Shown here in pieces: positions 14,641 to 21,387 of a DNA stretch of 25,657 nucleotides. This DNA is from a virus. The translations under genes and the position numbers were made by a program. Under the pieces are notes generated by a model, which saw only the letters and a list, made by a program, of their open reading frames with translations, did not search any database and had not been told where the DNA came from. The stretch lies in the IMG/VR virus record IMGVR_UViG_3300023284_000984, positions 1 through 25,657 of that record; one strand, written 5' to 3'. Position 1 is the stretch's first letter; every line of letters begins with the position of its first letter.

Positions 14641-14942
14641 TTACAAGGCCCTTTTATCGATAAGTTTTGATTAGTTAATTAATTGATAACCGAAAATAAA
14701 CCGTTTTATTTCAAAACCTTATTCGCTCTCATTCCAGTTTCAACCTATATAATTGAGTTGTCAATTTCACGGTTTCCAAGCTAGCGAAATTCGGTCGTCT
14801 CATGCGCTCGTCGCCCCCAAACCCCTTTAAAAAACCACGAATGGGATTAACCTAGCCTCAGAATGGCTTTAAATGGGCGTTTAGAGCATAATGTAATGAA
14901 ATGGGTTAACGAATAGGCGCGTAAGTTACTGTAATCGTTTTT
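14641..14942. other. Gene-free left half of the divergent control region
   Basis: About 300 bases upstream of terS with no supportable gene on either strand. A GC-richer island (about 14790-14830) with repeated CGTC/GTCG words stands out from the AT-rich surroundings. A related pair AATGGGATTAAC (about 14840) and AATGGGTTAAC (about 14898) recurs. The late-operon promoter and perhaps the packaging recognition site would be expected here by position. A TTGACA at 14759-14764 on the minus strand has no acceptable -10 box at 16-18 bp, so I do not call it a promoter. Confidence 0.5.
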
Positions 14943-15396
14943 AGGTATGTTTATATAGTAGTGTATACCGTTGATATTATTGGATTTAAATACATCTATA
15001 CTTATGAGGTATGAATGTATTGCAACGTCAGGTATGTTTTAAATATAGTCTACATCGCTGACATTATTGGACTTAAATATATATTATCGTTTTTAAATAC
15101 ATCTATACCTACTTTTCCCGGATATAGCTATATATAAAGAGACTAAAAAGCAGTATATTGCATATATTGCAAGTAACTTTTACCCTCTCTATAGCTATAT
15201 ATAACTAGATATATATATAATAATAAGTATAGATGTATTTAAATGGAGTGATTACATAGAGTTGGATTGCAATATATTTATACCTCGACTCATATATGAA
15301 CATACCTGAAAAGTATAGTTGTATTTAAGCGTAGTAATATTAACCAGTTGGATTGCAATATATTTATACCTTGATTTCTAGGATAAGTATGTTTAT
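14943..15396. repeat. Four-unit inverted repeat array (operator/promoter hub or origin)
   Basis: Two units on the left (from 14943 and 15030, 87 bp apart) contain AGGTATGTTT, a GATATTATTGGATTTAAATA-type core (variant GACATTATTGGACTTAAATA) and the box TTTAAATACATCTATAC (14985-15001 and 15092-15108). Two units on the right (15225 and 15311, 86 bp apart) carry the same boxes in reverse: GTATAGATGTATTTAAA (15227-15243), a variant AGTATAGTTGTATTTAA (15312), and a shared 25-bp core starting GTTGGATTGCAATATATTTA (15261 and 15347). The 20-mer TTTAAATACATCTATACTTA at 14985 is the exact reverse complement of 15224-15243. The array is very AT-rich and lies between divergent operons. Binding sites for a phage regulator, phage promoters or origin iterons are the main options. 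Confidence 0.8.
15123..15204. repeat. Central repeat-bounded palindromic segment of the array
   Basis: TATAGCTATATATAA occurs exactly at 15123-15137 and again at 15190-15204. Each copy is itself nearly self-complementary. Between them, AGAG...TAAAAAG on the left is mirrored by CTTTTA...CTCTC on the right, leaving a small TATATTGCATATATTGCA centre. The centre of this segment (about 15164) nearly coincides with the symmetry point of the nearest outer boxes (15092-15108 and 15227-15243, centre about 15168). That suggests one symmetrical site, such as a melting region of an origin or a looping operator. Confidence 0.65.
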
Positions 15397-15399
15397 ATT
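15371..15399 (+). promoter_or_regulatory. Sigma-70-like early promoter candidate
   Basis: TTGATT (15371-15376), a 17-bp spacer, then TATATT (15394-15399) make a good match to a vegetative bacterial promoter. Transcription would begin near 15406, about 32 bases before the first gene of the plus-strand operon. The -10 overlaps an AAGTATGTTTATATTGCA sequence related to the repeat boxes, so a repeat-binding protein could compete with RNA polymerase. Confidence 0.5.
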
Positions 15400-15437
15400 G
15401 CACATTCTATATTTTATATATGAACCTAAGGAATAAA

Positions 15438-15647
15438 ATGGCTAAAGTTAGAACGGCGGACAAAATTATCAAGGAAAACCTAGCGTTACCGGACAAGTAT
15501 AAAAACTTAGGCGTTATCAAAATGCTTGAAAAACAAGAAAAGTTAATCAAGGAATTTCAAACACTGGGACATACTAGAGACGATTTTTTTGCTATGGCCC
15601 GAGAAGCACTGTTAAATAAAAACCAAGTAAGATCAATATTAATGTAA
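15438..15647 (+). CDS. Unknown 69-residue protein, first gene of the plus-strand operon
   Basis: The product begins MAKVRTADKIIKENLALPDK and is helical and basic throughout (MLEKQEKLIKEFQTLGHTRD). I chose the ATG at 15438 rather than an in-frame ATG at 15420 because AAGGAAT lies just before it and the same 20-bp leader precedes the next gene. As the first product of the early operon it may be a regulator or host-takeover factor. No family is recognised. Confidence 0.65.
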   Translation: MAKVRTADKIIKENLALPDKYKNLGVIKMLEKQEKLIKEFQTLGHTRDDFFAMAREALLNKNQVRSILM

Positions 15648-15660
15648 CCTAAGGAATAAA

Positions 15661-15987
15661 ATGGCCAAGACAGCGTCAACGAATGACCAAGATTTTTCAC
15701 AACTAACCGAAATGCAACAATTCGTATTATCCTTTATTAATGAGCGGGCCAAACAAGATCCTAAATTTAGTAATAAAGGCATGAAGTCCTTTTATATTCA
15801 GAACGCCCGCCTCGACAAATTACGTGAGTTTCTACCGACTGTTTTCACCGGTGCCGGATCTATGAAAAAGTCTGAGATGCTAGATTTTATGTTGTTCCTT
15901 TTAGAGAACTATTTAAAAGGTGGCGGTTATCCAGAATATGAAACTTTTAATGAATATTACGAACGGACGGACGGGGGTCGGAAATGA
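15661..15987 (+). CDS. Unknown 108-residue early protein
   Basis: The product starts MAKTASTNDQDFSQLTEMQQ and has a helical body, with a C-terminal module (FTGAGSMKKSEMLDFMLFLL, then ENYLKGGGYPEYETFNEYYE). The MKKSEMLDFMLFLLENYLK helix pair faintly recalls ribbon-helix-helix proteins, but no preceding strand is evident. Its leader AACCTAAGGAATAAAATGGC repeats that of the previous gene exactly. It overlaps the next gene as ATGA. Confidence 0.6.
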   Translation: MAKTASTNDQDFSQLTEMQQFVLSFINERAKQDPKFSNKGMKSFYIQNARLDKLREFLPTVFTGAGSMKKSEMLDFMLFLLENYLKGGGYPEYETFNEYYERTDGGRK

Positions 15988-16304
15988 GTGACTTTAAACA
16001 ATCGAAAACTCAAGTTGAATTTTTAGAGGACTTACAAGAAAAATTGAGTCATATCAAAATTACAGATATTAAAGTAGACCAGCATGGGGCCGATAACCCG
16101 GATAAAACTTATATTGTTGTCTATGGCGACAATTTAAATAAACCACAAATTCAAAAAGCTGAGGTCGATTGTATTCAGCGCAATTATGATAACAAAAAAA
16201 GATTGATGCAAGTACTCTCGACTGGCGAGGAAAAGAAACATACCTGTATTCACGGTATCGAGACGATGGAATCTTGTGACGAATGTATGGAAATATTTAA
16301 GTAA
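15984..16304 (+). CDS. Unknown 106-residue protein with C-terminal zinc knuckle
   Basis: The product begins MSDFKQSKTQVEFLEDLQEK. A central beta segment (TYIVVYGDNLNKPQIQKAEV) is followed by a coiled region. The end, CIHGIETMESCDEC, matches the short C-x-H-G-I-----C-x-x-C zinc knuckle found at the ends of many small phage proteins. The knuckle is probably structural. The gene is coupled to the one before it by ATGA. Function unknown. Confidence 0.65.
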   Translation: MSDFKQSKTQVEFLEDLQEKLSHIKITDIKVDQHGADNPDKTYIVVYGDNLNKPQIQKAEVDCIQRNYDNKKRLMQVLSTGEEKKHTCIHGIETMESCDECMEIFK

Positions 16305-16333
16305 TAATAACGGTTTTAAAATTGGCGGTAAAA

Positions 16334-16474
16334 ATGTTGGACTGGGATAAACTCAAAATCAGATTCATGTTAATTGTCTTACGTTATATTATGGACCATT
16401 CCGGAACTTCGGAACTATATGACCAATCAACTAATTTATATATTGATCTTAAAAAATTTAGGGGGCGAGAATGA
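16334..16474 (+). CDS. 46-residue microprotein, first of a tandem related pair
   Basis: The product begins MLDWDKLKIRFMLIVLRYIM and ends in a charged tail (DLKKFRGRE). The leader GGCGGTAAAAATG is one used by several genes of this operon. It ends in an ATGA overlap with the next gene, whose N-terminus is similar (KIRFMLIVLRYIMD against KIKFMILIAKYLME), so the two look like paralogues. The hydrophobic N-terminal helix could be amphipathic or membrane-associated. Function unknown. Confidence 0.6.
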   Translation: MLDWDKLKIRFMLIVLRYIMDHSGTSELYDQSTNLYIDLKKFRGRE

Positions 16475-16614
16475 AAGTACTTAAAATAAAATTCATGATT
16501 CTTATTGCTAAATATTTAATGGAGCGAAACGCCAATAGCGAGATTTTGAACAAAGATTGCTTGGAATTTATCGGCGAGGCCAACGAGGTCGCTGAGGAAT
16601 TGGATTCAGAATGA
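16471..16614 (+). CDS. 47-residue microprotein, second of the related pair
   Basis: The product begins MKVLKIKFMILIAKYLMERN and ends in an acidic helix (LEFIGEANEVAEELDSE). GGGGGCGAG lies just upstream, and the start overlaps the previous stop (ATGA). The shared first 25 residues with the preceding gene suggest tandem duplication with divergence of the C-terminus. It also ends in ATGA with the next gene. Function unknown. Confidence 0.62.
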   Translation: MKVLKIKFMILIAKYLMERNANSEILNKDCLEFIGEANEVAEELDSE

Positions 16615-16772
16615 AGAAATTTAAAGTCACCCTCACATTCACGGCCGGAGCGTTTTTGAATAGTTTTAACCTGAGCAAAATCCTGATTTATCAAATAAAG
16701 ATATTCAAGGGTTTAAAATTACTTAATTGCAATGTTCAGGAAATTGACGAGGACGACAAGAATGCAGGTTGA
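16611..16772 (+). CDS. 53-residue microprotein
   Basis: The product begins MKKFKVTLTFTAGAFLNSFN and ends VQEIDEDDKNAG. It has a basic, beta-prone N-terminus, a hydrophobic middle (LSKILIYQIKIFKGLKLLNC) and an acidic end. It starts in an ATGA overlap with the previous gene and overlaps the start of the next by 11 bp, so it belongs to the same translationally coupled set. No family is recognised. Confidence 0.58.
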   Translation: MKKFKVTLTFTAGAFLNSFNLSKILIYQIKIFKGLKLLNCNVQEIDEDDKNAG

Positions 16773-17121
16773 TATTTTCTTTAAGGCACTCGAAAAGAAT
16801 CGGCGACTAATTATTGAAATAATAGAACAGGCCGCGAAAATATCTAGCGTGTCGGGCGAATCTTTTAATAGTGTGCTGGAACAAATGCTTGAGTTAGTTG
16901 GCATTTTTAGTCAGCTACAAAATTACGAAAACGCTTTACATGACATAACTACTAGCCGAGACAATTGGCGAGATGAATATTATAAAGCGAAAGCCTTAGA
17001 AGGCGTGGCCGAGAGTAAGTATCGTAAAATAAAACATGAATTTGATATGTTGAATATAAGGAATGCAGCTTTGAGCGTTGCGGTCGGCGACCTGAATAAA
17101 AAACTGGACACTAAGGAATGA
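16762..17121 (+). CDS. Unknown 119-residue helical protein
   Basis: The product begins MQVDIFFKALEKNRRLIIEI. I chose the ATG at 16762 because GAGG lies nine bases upstream and it fits the overlap with the previous gene. A reading from 16732 would run further into that gene. The rest is almost entirely helical with heptad-like stretches (QLQNYENALHDITTSRDNWR, then YYKAKALEGVAESKYRKIKH), suggesting a coiled-coil dimer. It ends in an ATGA overlap. Function unknown. Confidence 0.65.
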   Translation: MQVDIFFKALEKNRRLIIEIIEQAAKISSVSGESFNSVLEQMLELVGIFSQLQNYENALHDITTSRDNWRDEYYKAKALEGVAESKYRKIKHEFDMLNIRNAALSVAVGDLNKKLDTKE

Positions 17122-17621
17122 TACAATTAACTAAAAATATTAGGTTTCAGTGGCATAAAAAAATATGCTTATTTGATTTCACCCGGACTAAAACAGTGAA
17201 TTTTTTAGGACTAGGATATTGCTCTTTAATAATATGTAAACCAGCCAAGGCGGAAAAAATGTTAAGCGAAGTTAATGAATTAAAAGTTTTGACCAGAAAA
17301 AGTTTAGAGTCAGTTTTTAGAACTCAATACAGTCAATTGCAAGCCGAAGTTTTAAAAGGTACTTGTATAAAAGATCGATTAAAAGAATTGATTCCGATTA
17401 TCGCACTTAACTGCGACGGTGAAACTAAACAAGAGGTCAACGGTCGAATACGTGCGCTACTAGTTTGGCTCGACGGTAATTCTCAATTTCAATTTCAAAA
17501 TGACTTAAAAGGTAAGCCAGATTTAATTGTTAGTTATTCGAATTTGTATTGGGGACTTGTTGGAATAATAATAGGCAACTTGTTAACCAGAGCTCTGACA
17601 TATATAGTGGGGAATTTGTAA
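17118..17621 (+). CDS. Unknown 167-residue protein with C-terminal membrane segment
   Basis: The product begins MIQLTKNIRFQWHKKICLFD. A basic, aromatic N-terminal segment is followed by a helical domain (residues about 48-130) and a C-terminal hydrophobic helix (LYWGLVGIIIGNLLTRALTY), which suggests tail anchoring. Codon 48 is an ATG (17259) with AAGGCGG in front, the strongest initiation signal in the gene, so a shorter 120-residue product is possible. The first ATG has only a too-close AAGGA and may depend on coupling. Confidence 0.6.
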   Translation: MIQLTKNIRFQWHKKICLFDFTRTKTVNFLGLGYCSLIICKPAKAEKMLSEVNELKVLTRKSLESVFRTQYSQLQAEVLKGTCIKDRLKELIPIIALNCDGETKQEVNGRIRALLVWLDGNSQFQFQNDLKGKPDLIVSYSNLYWGLVGIIIGNLLTRALTYIVGNL

Positions 17622-17773
17622 TGAATGGAATAGATTTAAACGACCCAAGGTTAAACATTTCCGATGAAATGAGGCATGAATTAATCTGCAGGTTTAGTCA
17701 CGAAGTATCAACGATACAATTATTATTATATTTACTAGAAAACGAAAGTAAACGACGAGAGGGGTTAATATGA
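17621..17773 (+). CDS. Unknown 50-residue protein
   Basis: The product begins MNGIDLNDPRLNISDEMRHE and ends in a helix (FSHEVSTIQLLLYLLENESK, then RREGLI). The ATG at 17621 overlaps the previous stop (TAATG) and has GGGGA upstream. An earlier in-frame ATG lies well inside the preceding gene and is unlikely. It ends in ATGA with the next gene. It may form a small helical oligomer; no function is known. Confidence 0.6.
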   Translation: MNGIDLNDPRLNISDEMRHELICRFSHEVSTIQLLLYLLENESKRREGLI

Positions 17774-18078
17774 CCAAATTAAAAAACGGACAAGTTAGCC
17801 CGTTCCATGCGCGAAGGGCCCGAAAGGCTCAAAGTAAAAATAAAAAACTTATTCGAATCGAGGATTTAAATGAAGTCCTCGAGGAAATCTGTAAAGTCAA
17901 AGGCTGGAAAAATTCAAAACGCGCCTGCAAGGAACTCGGCATTCCAGATAACCATAAAAAAGCAACTGCGAAACAAATCCCCGGATACATAAGTTTGGCC
18001 AAGCAATACTTAAGAGAGGCTCGGCGATTAAAAGTTTGCGAAATGAATACTTTGGACGGTGATTTAAATGGGCGGTAA
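17770..18078 (+). CDS. Unknown 102-residue basic protein, possible nucleic-acid binder
   Basis: The product begins MTKLKNGQVSPFHARRARKA and is strongly basic (ARRARKAQSKNKKL near the start, NSKRACKELGIPDNHKKATA in the middle). The segment ACKELGIPDNHKKATAKQIP has the look of a helix-turn-helix, but the match is weak. It begins in an ATGA overlap and its 3' end overlaps the next gene by 11 bp. Nucleic-acid binding is inferred from charge only. Confidence 0.6.
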   Translation: MTKLKNGQVSPFHARRARKAQSKNKKLIRIEDLNEVLEEICKVKGWKNSKRACKELGIPDNHKKATAKQIPGYISLAKQYLREARRLKVCEMNTLDGDLNGR

Positions 18079-18295
18079 AATACAACCTGACCTAGAGATA
18101 GATAGAATGACTCTTGCTGAATTAATAGAGTTATTGAAAATTGGCCCAGTCGAATTGGTTTCCGATTGCTATAGCAGTGAGGGTCTCAGGATAGTAGTCA
18201 CCGCAACCAACTCTAAATGGGCGCTGATAACTAGTTTGGGTGTTGACGGTGCGATTAATGTAAATGATTTAAAATTTTATCCTAGCAAAAGGTAA
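18068..18295 (+). CDS. Unknown 75-residue protein
   Basis: The product begins MGGKIQPDLEIDRMTLAELI. A helix (TLAELIELLKIGPVELVSDC) is followed by strands (LRIVVTATNSKWALITSLGV), a small alpha/beta fold. The ATG is inside the end of the previous gene, and GGTGATTT is the only upstream purine-rich signal, so coupling is likely. No family is recognised. Confidence 0.55.
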   Translation: MGGKIQPDLEIDRMTLAELIELLKIGPVELVSDCYSSEGLRIVVTATNSKWALITSLGVDGAINVNDLKFYPSKR

Positions 18296-18305
18296 GGCGG
18301 TAAAA

Positions 18306-18638
18306 ATGTTAAATAGTATTTGGTTTATACTTGATGAAAACAATAAACCAGTTCCGGCTACTTCGGACGAATATATAGAATGGAAAAATAGTGACTCGGG
18401 TAAATGCACAGTCGGGAAAACTTATATCGGGAAAACTTTTATTAGTACGGTTTTTTTAGCCTTGGACCATGGCATATTGTCTAGTGAAAAGATACTATGG
18501 GAAACAATGGTTTTCGGTTATGAAAGTAAAGATGAGGACGAATTTCAAGAACGATATAGTTCATTCGAGGACGCTAAAGCAGGCCACGAAAAAGCTGTCA
18601 AGGCTGTAATAAATGGCGAGAAACTAGAATATAGTTAA
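18306..18638 (+). CDS. Conserved phage hypothetical protein (LWETMVFG / ERYSS type)
   Basis: A 110-residue protein of a family widespread in phages without known function. Its hallmarks are all present: ISTVFLALDHGILSSEKILW, ETMVFGYES, then QERYSSFEDAKAGHEKAVKA. The N-terminus (IWFILDENNKPVPATSDEYI) matches the family's l-----vPa----e---w opening. The leader AAGGCGGTAAAAATG is the operon's recurrent initiation sequence. Since the family is found next to many different genes, its neighbours say little about its job. Confidence 0.75.
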   Translation: MLNSIWFILDENNKPVPATSDEYIEWKNSDSGKCTVGKTYIGKTFISTVFLALDHGILSSEKILWETMVFGYESKDEDEFQERYSSFEDAKAGHEKAVKAVINGEKLEYS

Positions 18639-18648
18639 AGGGGTTTAA

Positions 18649-19095
18649 ATGAAGCAATTTGAAAAAATTTACAAAGGCAATGACTTAAATAAATTAGTTG
18701 GTAAAACTATATCTGAAATATCTCTAAGTGTTTGCAAAGAGTATATTCAATTCAAGATAAACGAGGGGTTAATTACGTGGTTTACAGACCAAGACTGTTG
18801 CAGTGAATCTTGGATTGAACACGTTACATTACCTTTCGGATTTGAAAATTCTGATAAGTCATTCGAAGTTATATCAATAGAGGAAATCGACTTGGGTGAA
18901 GTTGTTCCGACTCGCCAAGAAGTAGACCAGCTTTATGGCTTAAAAATATTAGGCAATATAAAAAAATGGGGTAATTCTGAAATATATATTGAATTCAGGA
19001 ATTCCAGTAATGGCTATTATGGCGGGTCAATGGAGCCAATAGAATTGCTAAATGATTCAGATGTAATTTTCAAAGAATTAAAAGAAAGTATTTAG
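18649..19095 (+). CDS. Conserved hypothetical protein, DUF7448-like
   Basis: A 148-residue protein. LNKLVGKTISEISLSVCKEY, then IQFKINEGLITWFTDQDCCS followed by ESWIEHV matches the DUF7448 pattern: G-ti--i--------i-f----g------egDCCSe-w-e-i. The acidic, beta-rich fold with the invariant CCSESW turn has no known activity. A GGGG-type leader lies seven bases before the ATG. It is separated from its neighbours by short gaps within the same operon. Confidence 0.68.
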   Translation: MKQFEKIYKGNDLNKLVGKTISEISLSVCKEYIQFKINEGLITWFTDQDCCSESWIEHVTLPFGFENSDKSFEVISIEEIDLGEVVPTRQEVDQLYGLKILGNIKKWGNSEIYIEFRNSSNGYYGGSMEPIELLNDSDVIFKELKESI

Positions 19096-19118
19096 TTTCA
19101 ATAAATAAGGCGGTAAAA

Positions 19119-19631
19119 ATGAAGCGTGAGAAAATACCCTCATTTTATATATTTATATTAATTTTCGGTTTACTGATATTGTTGTTCGGAATTCCCGAAA
19201 ACGACTCGGAATTTAAAGTTAACGAACTCACAACGACTAGGTATGACGATTGGACCGGCAATTCTAAGGGCGGCGGCGGTAATACTTATCGTCGCGAAAC
19301 TAACGATTGGGTTGGCGGCGTTCAATTAAAAACTGATTACTCAATAACTACTCTTAGCGCATTGTTTGAGGCGGAGTCGGGAACAATAACAACCGATGCA
19401 TTCTGGATTGATAGTTGCACAGACGAGAGTGTTGGCCAATTTACTTGTCGTTATAAAGATCAAATGACGAATCCAATGATTTTATGTAATACAAAAAAAC
19501 TACTAAACACTTGCATTGTAAATACCATTAATAACAGGTTTTTTAAAATATCAATAATGGATTCCACTCATGGAAATTATACGGACGACGATTTTATAAT
19601 TGATTTGTCCTCGGCGGTAAATAATTTATGA
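19119..19631 (+). CDS. Membrane-anchored or secreted protein with paired cysteines
   Basis: A 170-residue protein. Residues 4-24 (EKIPSFYIFILIFGLLILLF) form a signal anchor or uncleaved signal. The rest is hydrophilic, with a Gly/Asn-rich segment (GNSKGGGGNTYRRETNDWVG), then a beta-rich domain with four Cys (SCTDESVGQFTC and LCNTKKLLNTC) that could form two disulfides outside the cytoplasm. The start uses AAGGCGGTAAAAATG, and it overlaps the next membrane microprotein (ATGA). The context suggests an envelope-located early function such as superinfection exclusion; this is inference. Confidence 0.6.
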   Translation: MKREKIPSFYIFILIFGLLILLFGIPENDSEFKVNELTTTRYDDWTGNSKGGGGNTYRRETNDWVGGVQLKTDYSITTLSALFEAESGTITTDAFWIDSCTDESVGQFTCRYKDQMTNPMILCNTKKLLNTCIVNTINNRFFKISIMDSTHGNYTDDDFIIDLSSAVNNL

Positions 19632-19777
19632 AAAAAATGACTAAGTCTTTTACTGATTGGATGGTTGAGCCTGCGGAATGGTGGGAATTCTGGATGCCTA
19701 TGAGCGGTGCCATCGGCGGAATTATTGGCGGTGGTATGGTGTTTGCGATAGCTTATTTCTTCTCACCGGTTAATTAA
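19628..19777 (+). CDS. 49-residue single-span membrane microprotein
   Basis: The product begins MKKMTKSFTDWMVEPAEWWE and ends in a Gly-rich membrane helix (GAIGGIIGGGMVFAIAYFFS). The helix has repeated G-x-x-x-G spacing, a typical packing motif for helix-helix contacts. The start overlaps the previous stop (ATGA), so it is probably the partner of that membrane-anchored protein. The helicase gene begins three bases after its stop. Confidence 0.65.
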   Translation: MKKMTKSFTDWMVEPAEWWEFWMPMSGAIGGIIGGGMVFAIAYFFSPVN

Positions 19778-19780
19778 ACA

Positions 19781-21121
19781 ATGGACATTGAAAAAGAATT
19801 ATTACAGGCCATCAAGTCGGGCCGAAACATATTCCTAACTGGCGGTGCTGGCGTTGGAAAAACTTACTGGCAAAATAAAATTGTCGATAAATTCGGCTCC
19901 GACTTATTAATTGTCAGAACTGCGCTAACTGGCCTCGCCAGCTTACACGTCCAGGGCCAAACTATTCATAAATTTACCGGGATTGGAATCAATAACCACG
20001 TCTCGCAATTACAATATATAATTAAAACAAGAAAGTTTCGAACTCAAACCATGTATGATATTGAGGATTGCGACATTTTATTTATAGATGAAATATCAAT
20101 GCTACGCTCTGACGTTCTCGAATTATTAGATGCCTTGTTCAAGTATGTAATGGATTCGGAAAAACCATTTGGGGGTAAACAAATCGTTTTCGCGGGCGAT
20201 TTCATGCAACTCGCCCCAGTCGTAAAGCGTAATGATAATTTACCAATGTTCTGGGCTTTTCAATCACCGGTTTGGCCCCAGTTAGGTTTTAAGAATATAA
20301 ATTTAAAAGAAGTTAAGCGCCAAACCGATAAGGAATTTAGCAGTTGCTTGAATTGGATTCGTTGCGGCCGGAACGCCATGACTCCTCAAATAGAGCAAAT
20401 GATTTCTAACTATATTTATAATACTAGAAACAATGTAATGCCAGAGGGGGTTGAACCTATTAAATTGGTTTCAACTAATGATGAATCCAACCGTGCCAAT
20501 AATAAAAAGCTAAGAGAGTTGGATTCGGTTATGGAAACTTATATCGCTAAAGTTGAGGGTATCTCTGAAAAACATATCGAGACAATTAAAAAGGATTGCC
20601 CGGCCCTAGAAACTTTAAACATTAAAATCGGAGCTCAGGTGATGACTCTTAAAAATGATTTTAACGGTGAATATATAAATGGGTCAATGGGCGAGTACCT
20701 GGGCCTAGAGAATCACGAAGTAATGACTGGGGTTTTAGACGGCGAACCATTATTGGAAATTGAAAGTTGCATGAAAATAAAAATATTTGATTCCAAGAAA
20801 ATCATTTACGTTCCTAAAGGCCAATGGGAAAACGAGAAAAAGAAATTCGATCCGATTACGAATGAAGTTGTTCGGGAAACCTTGGCCATCTTTGAGCAAT
20901 ATCCAGTTAAATTAGCATATGCAATTACGGTTCATAAAAGTCAGGGCATGAGCTTGGATTACCTAGAGGTTGATTTCAGAAACATATTTATGCCCGGTCA
21001 AGCATACGTGGCATTATCCAGGGCCAAAACATACGAGGGATTAATCGTTCGGAATTGGTCGATATCGAAAGTAATAACCAGCGCGGCGGCGTATGAATTT
21101 TATATGGGGTTAGATAAATGA
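19781..21121 (+). CDS. Pif1-type DNA helicase
   Basis: A 446-residue 5'-3' superfamily 1B helicase. Motif I is GGAGVGKT at residues 21-28, then TGLASLHVQGQTIHKFTGIG (motif Ia region). Motif II is DEIS at 103-106, followed by FAGDFMQLAPV near 138 (motif III). The C-terminal half has AYAITVHKSQGMS near 385 (motif V) and YVALSRAKTYEGLIV near 410 (motif VI, with its Arg). The length is close to phage Pif1 and Dda-like enzymes. It probably unwinds DNA or clears proteins during replication or recombination. It ends in an ATGA overlap with a mini P-loop protein. Confidence 0.92.
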   Translation: MDIEKELLQAIKSGRNIFLTGGAGVGKTYWQNKIVDKFGSDLLIVRTALTGLASLHVQGQTIHKFTGIGINNHVSQLQYIIKTRKFRTQTMYDIEDCDILFIDEISMLRSDVLELLDALFKYVMDSEKPFGGKQIVFAGDFMQLAPVVKRNDNLPMFWAFQSPVWPQLGFKNINLKEVKRQTDKEFSSCLNWIRCGRNAMTPQIEQMISNYIYNTRNNVMPEGVEPIKLVSTNDESNRANNKKLRELDSVMETYIAKVEGISEKHIETIKKDCPALETLNIKIGAQVMTLKNDFNGEYINGSMGEYLGLENHEVMTGVLDGEPLLEIESCMKIKIFDSKKIIYVPKGQWENEKKKFDPITNEVVRETLAIFEQYPVKLAYAITVHKSQGMSLDYLEVDFRNIFMPGQAYVALSRAKTYEGLIVRNWSISKVITSAAAYEFYMGLDK

Positions 21122-21387
21122 ATATAATAATTTACGGGCCAAAAGGTTGCGGAAAAACTAAAGAGATAGAATATTTCAAAAGCAGGTTTAGAAATATCAC
21201 TAAAGTTATAGACGGTTGGAATGGCGACAAAATTATCGGCAACAATATGTTATTAATAACCAACATGCCTTTAAATGTTATCCAAGGGCGAGTCTTTAAA
21301 TTTGGCAATCAAACCAATTATCAAATCCATTCATTCGATAGAATTATGAAAGCTAAGAATGCTAAGACTTTCAAAGGTAAGGCATGA
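21118..21387 (+). CDS. Mini P-loop NTPase-like protein
   Basis: An 89-residue protein. NIIIYGPKGCGKT at residues 2-14 is a complete Walker A motif after a beta strand. A second strand, NNMLLITNMP near 42-51, occupies the Walker B position but ends in Thr-Asn, as in a sensor strand, rather than the acidic pair. At this length it cannot be a full AAA+ or kinase domain. It may be a trimmed ATPase that pairs with the adjacent Pif1 helicase, to which it is coupled (ATGA). Activity is uncertain. Confidence 0.7.
   Translation: MNIIIYGPKGCGKTKEIEYFKSRFRNITKVIDGWNGDKIIGNNMLLITNMPLNVIQGRVFKFGNQTNYQIHSFDRIMKAKNAKTFKGKA

Noticed and set aside
14759-14764. TTGACA as the -35 box of a minus-strand promoter for terS
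   Set aside because: No acceptable -10 sequence occurs 16-18 bp downstream on the minus strand.
14943-15396. CRISPR array
   Set aside because: Repeat units are imperfect, few, inverted to one another and without regular spacers, and no cas genes are present.
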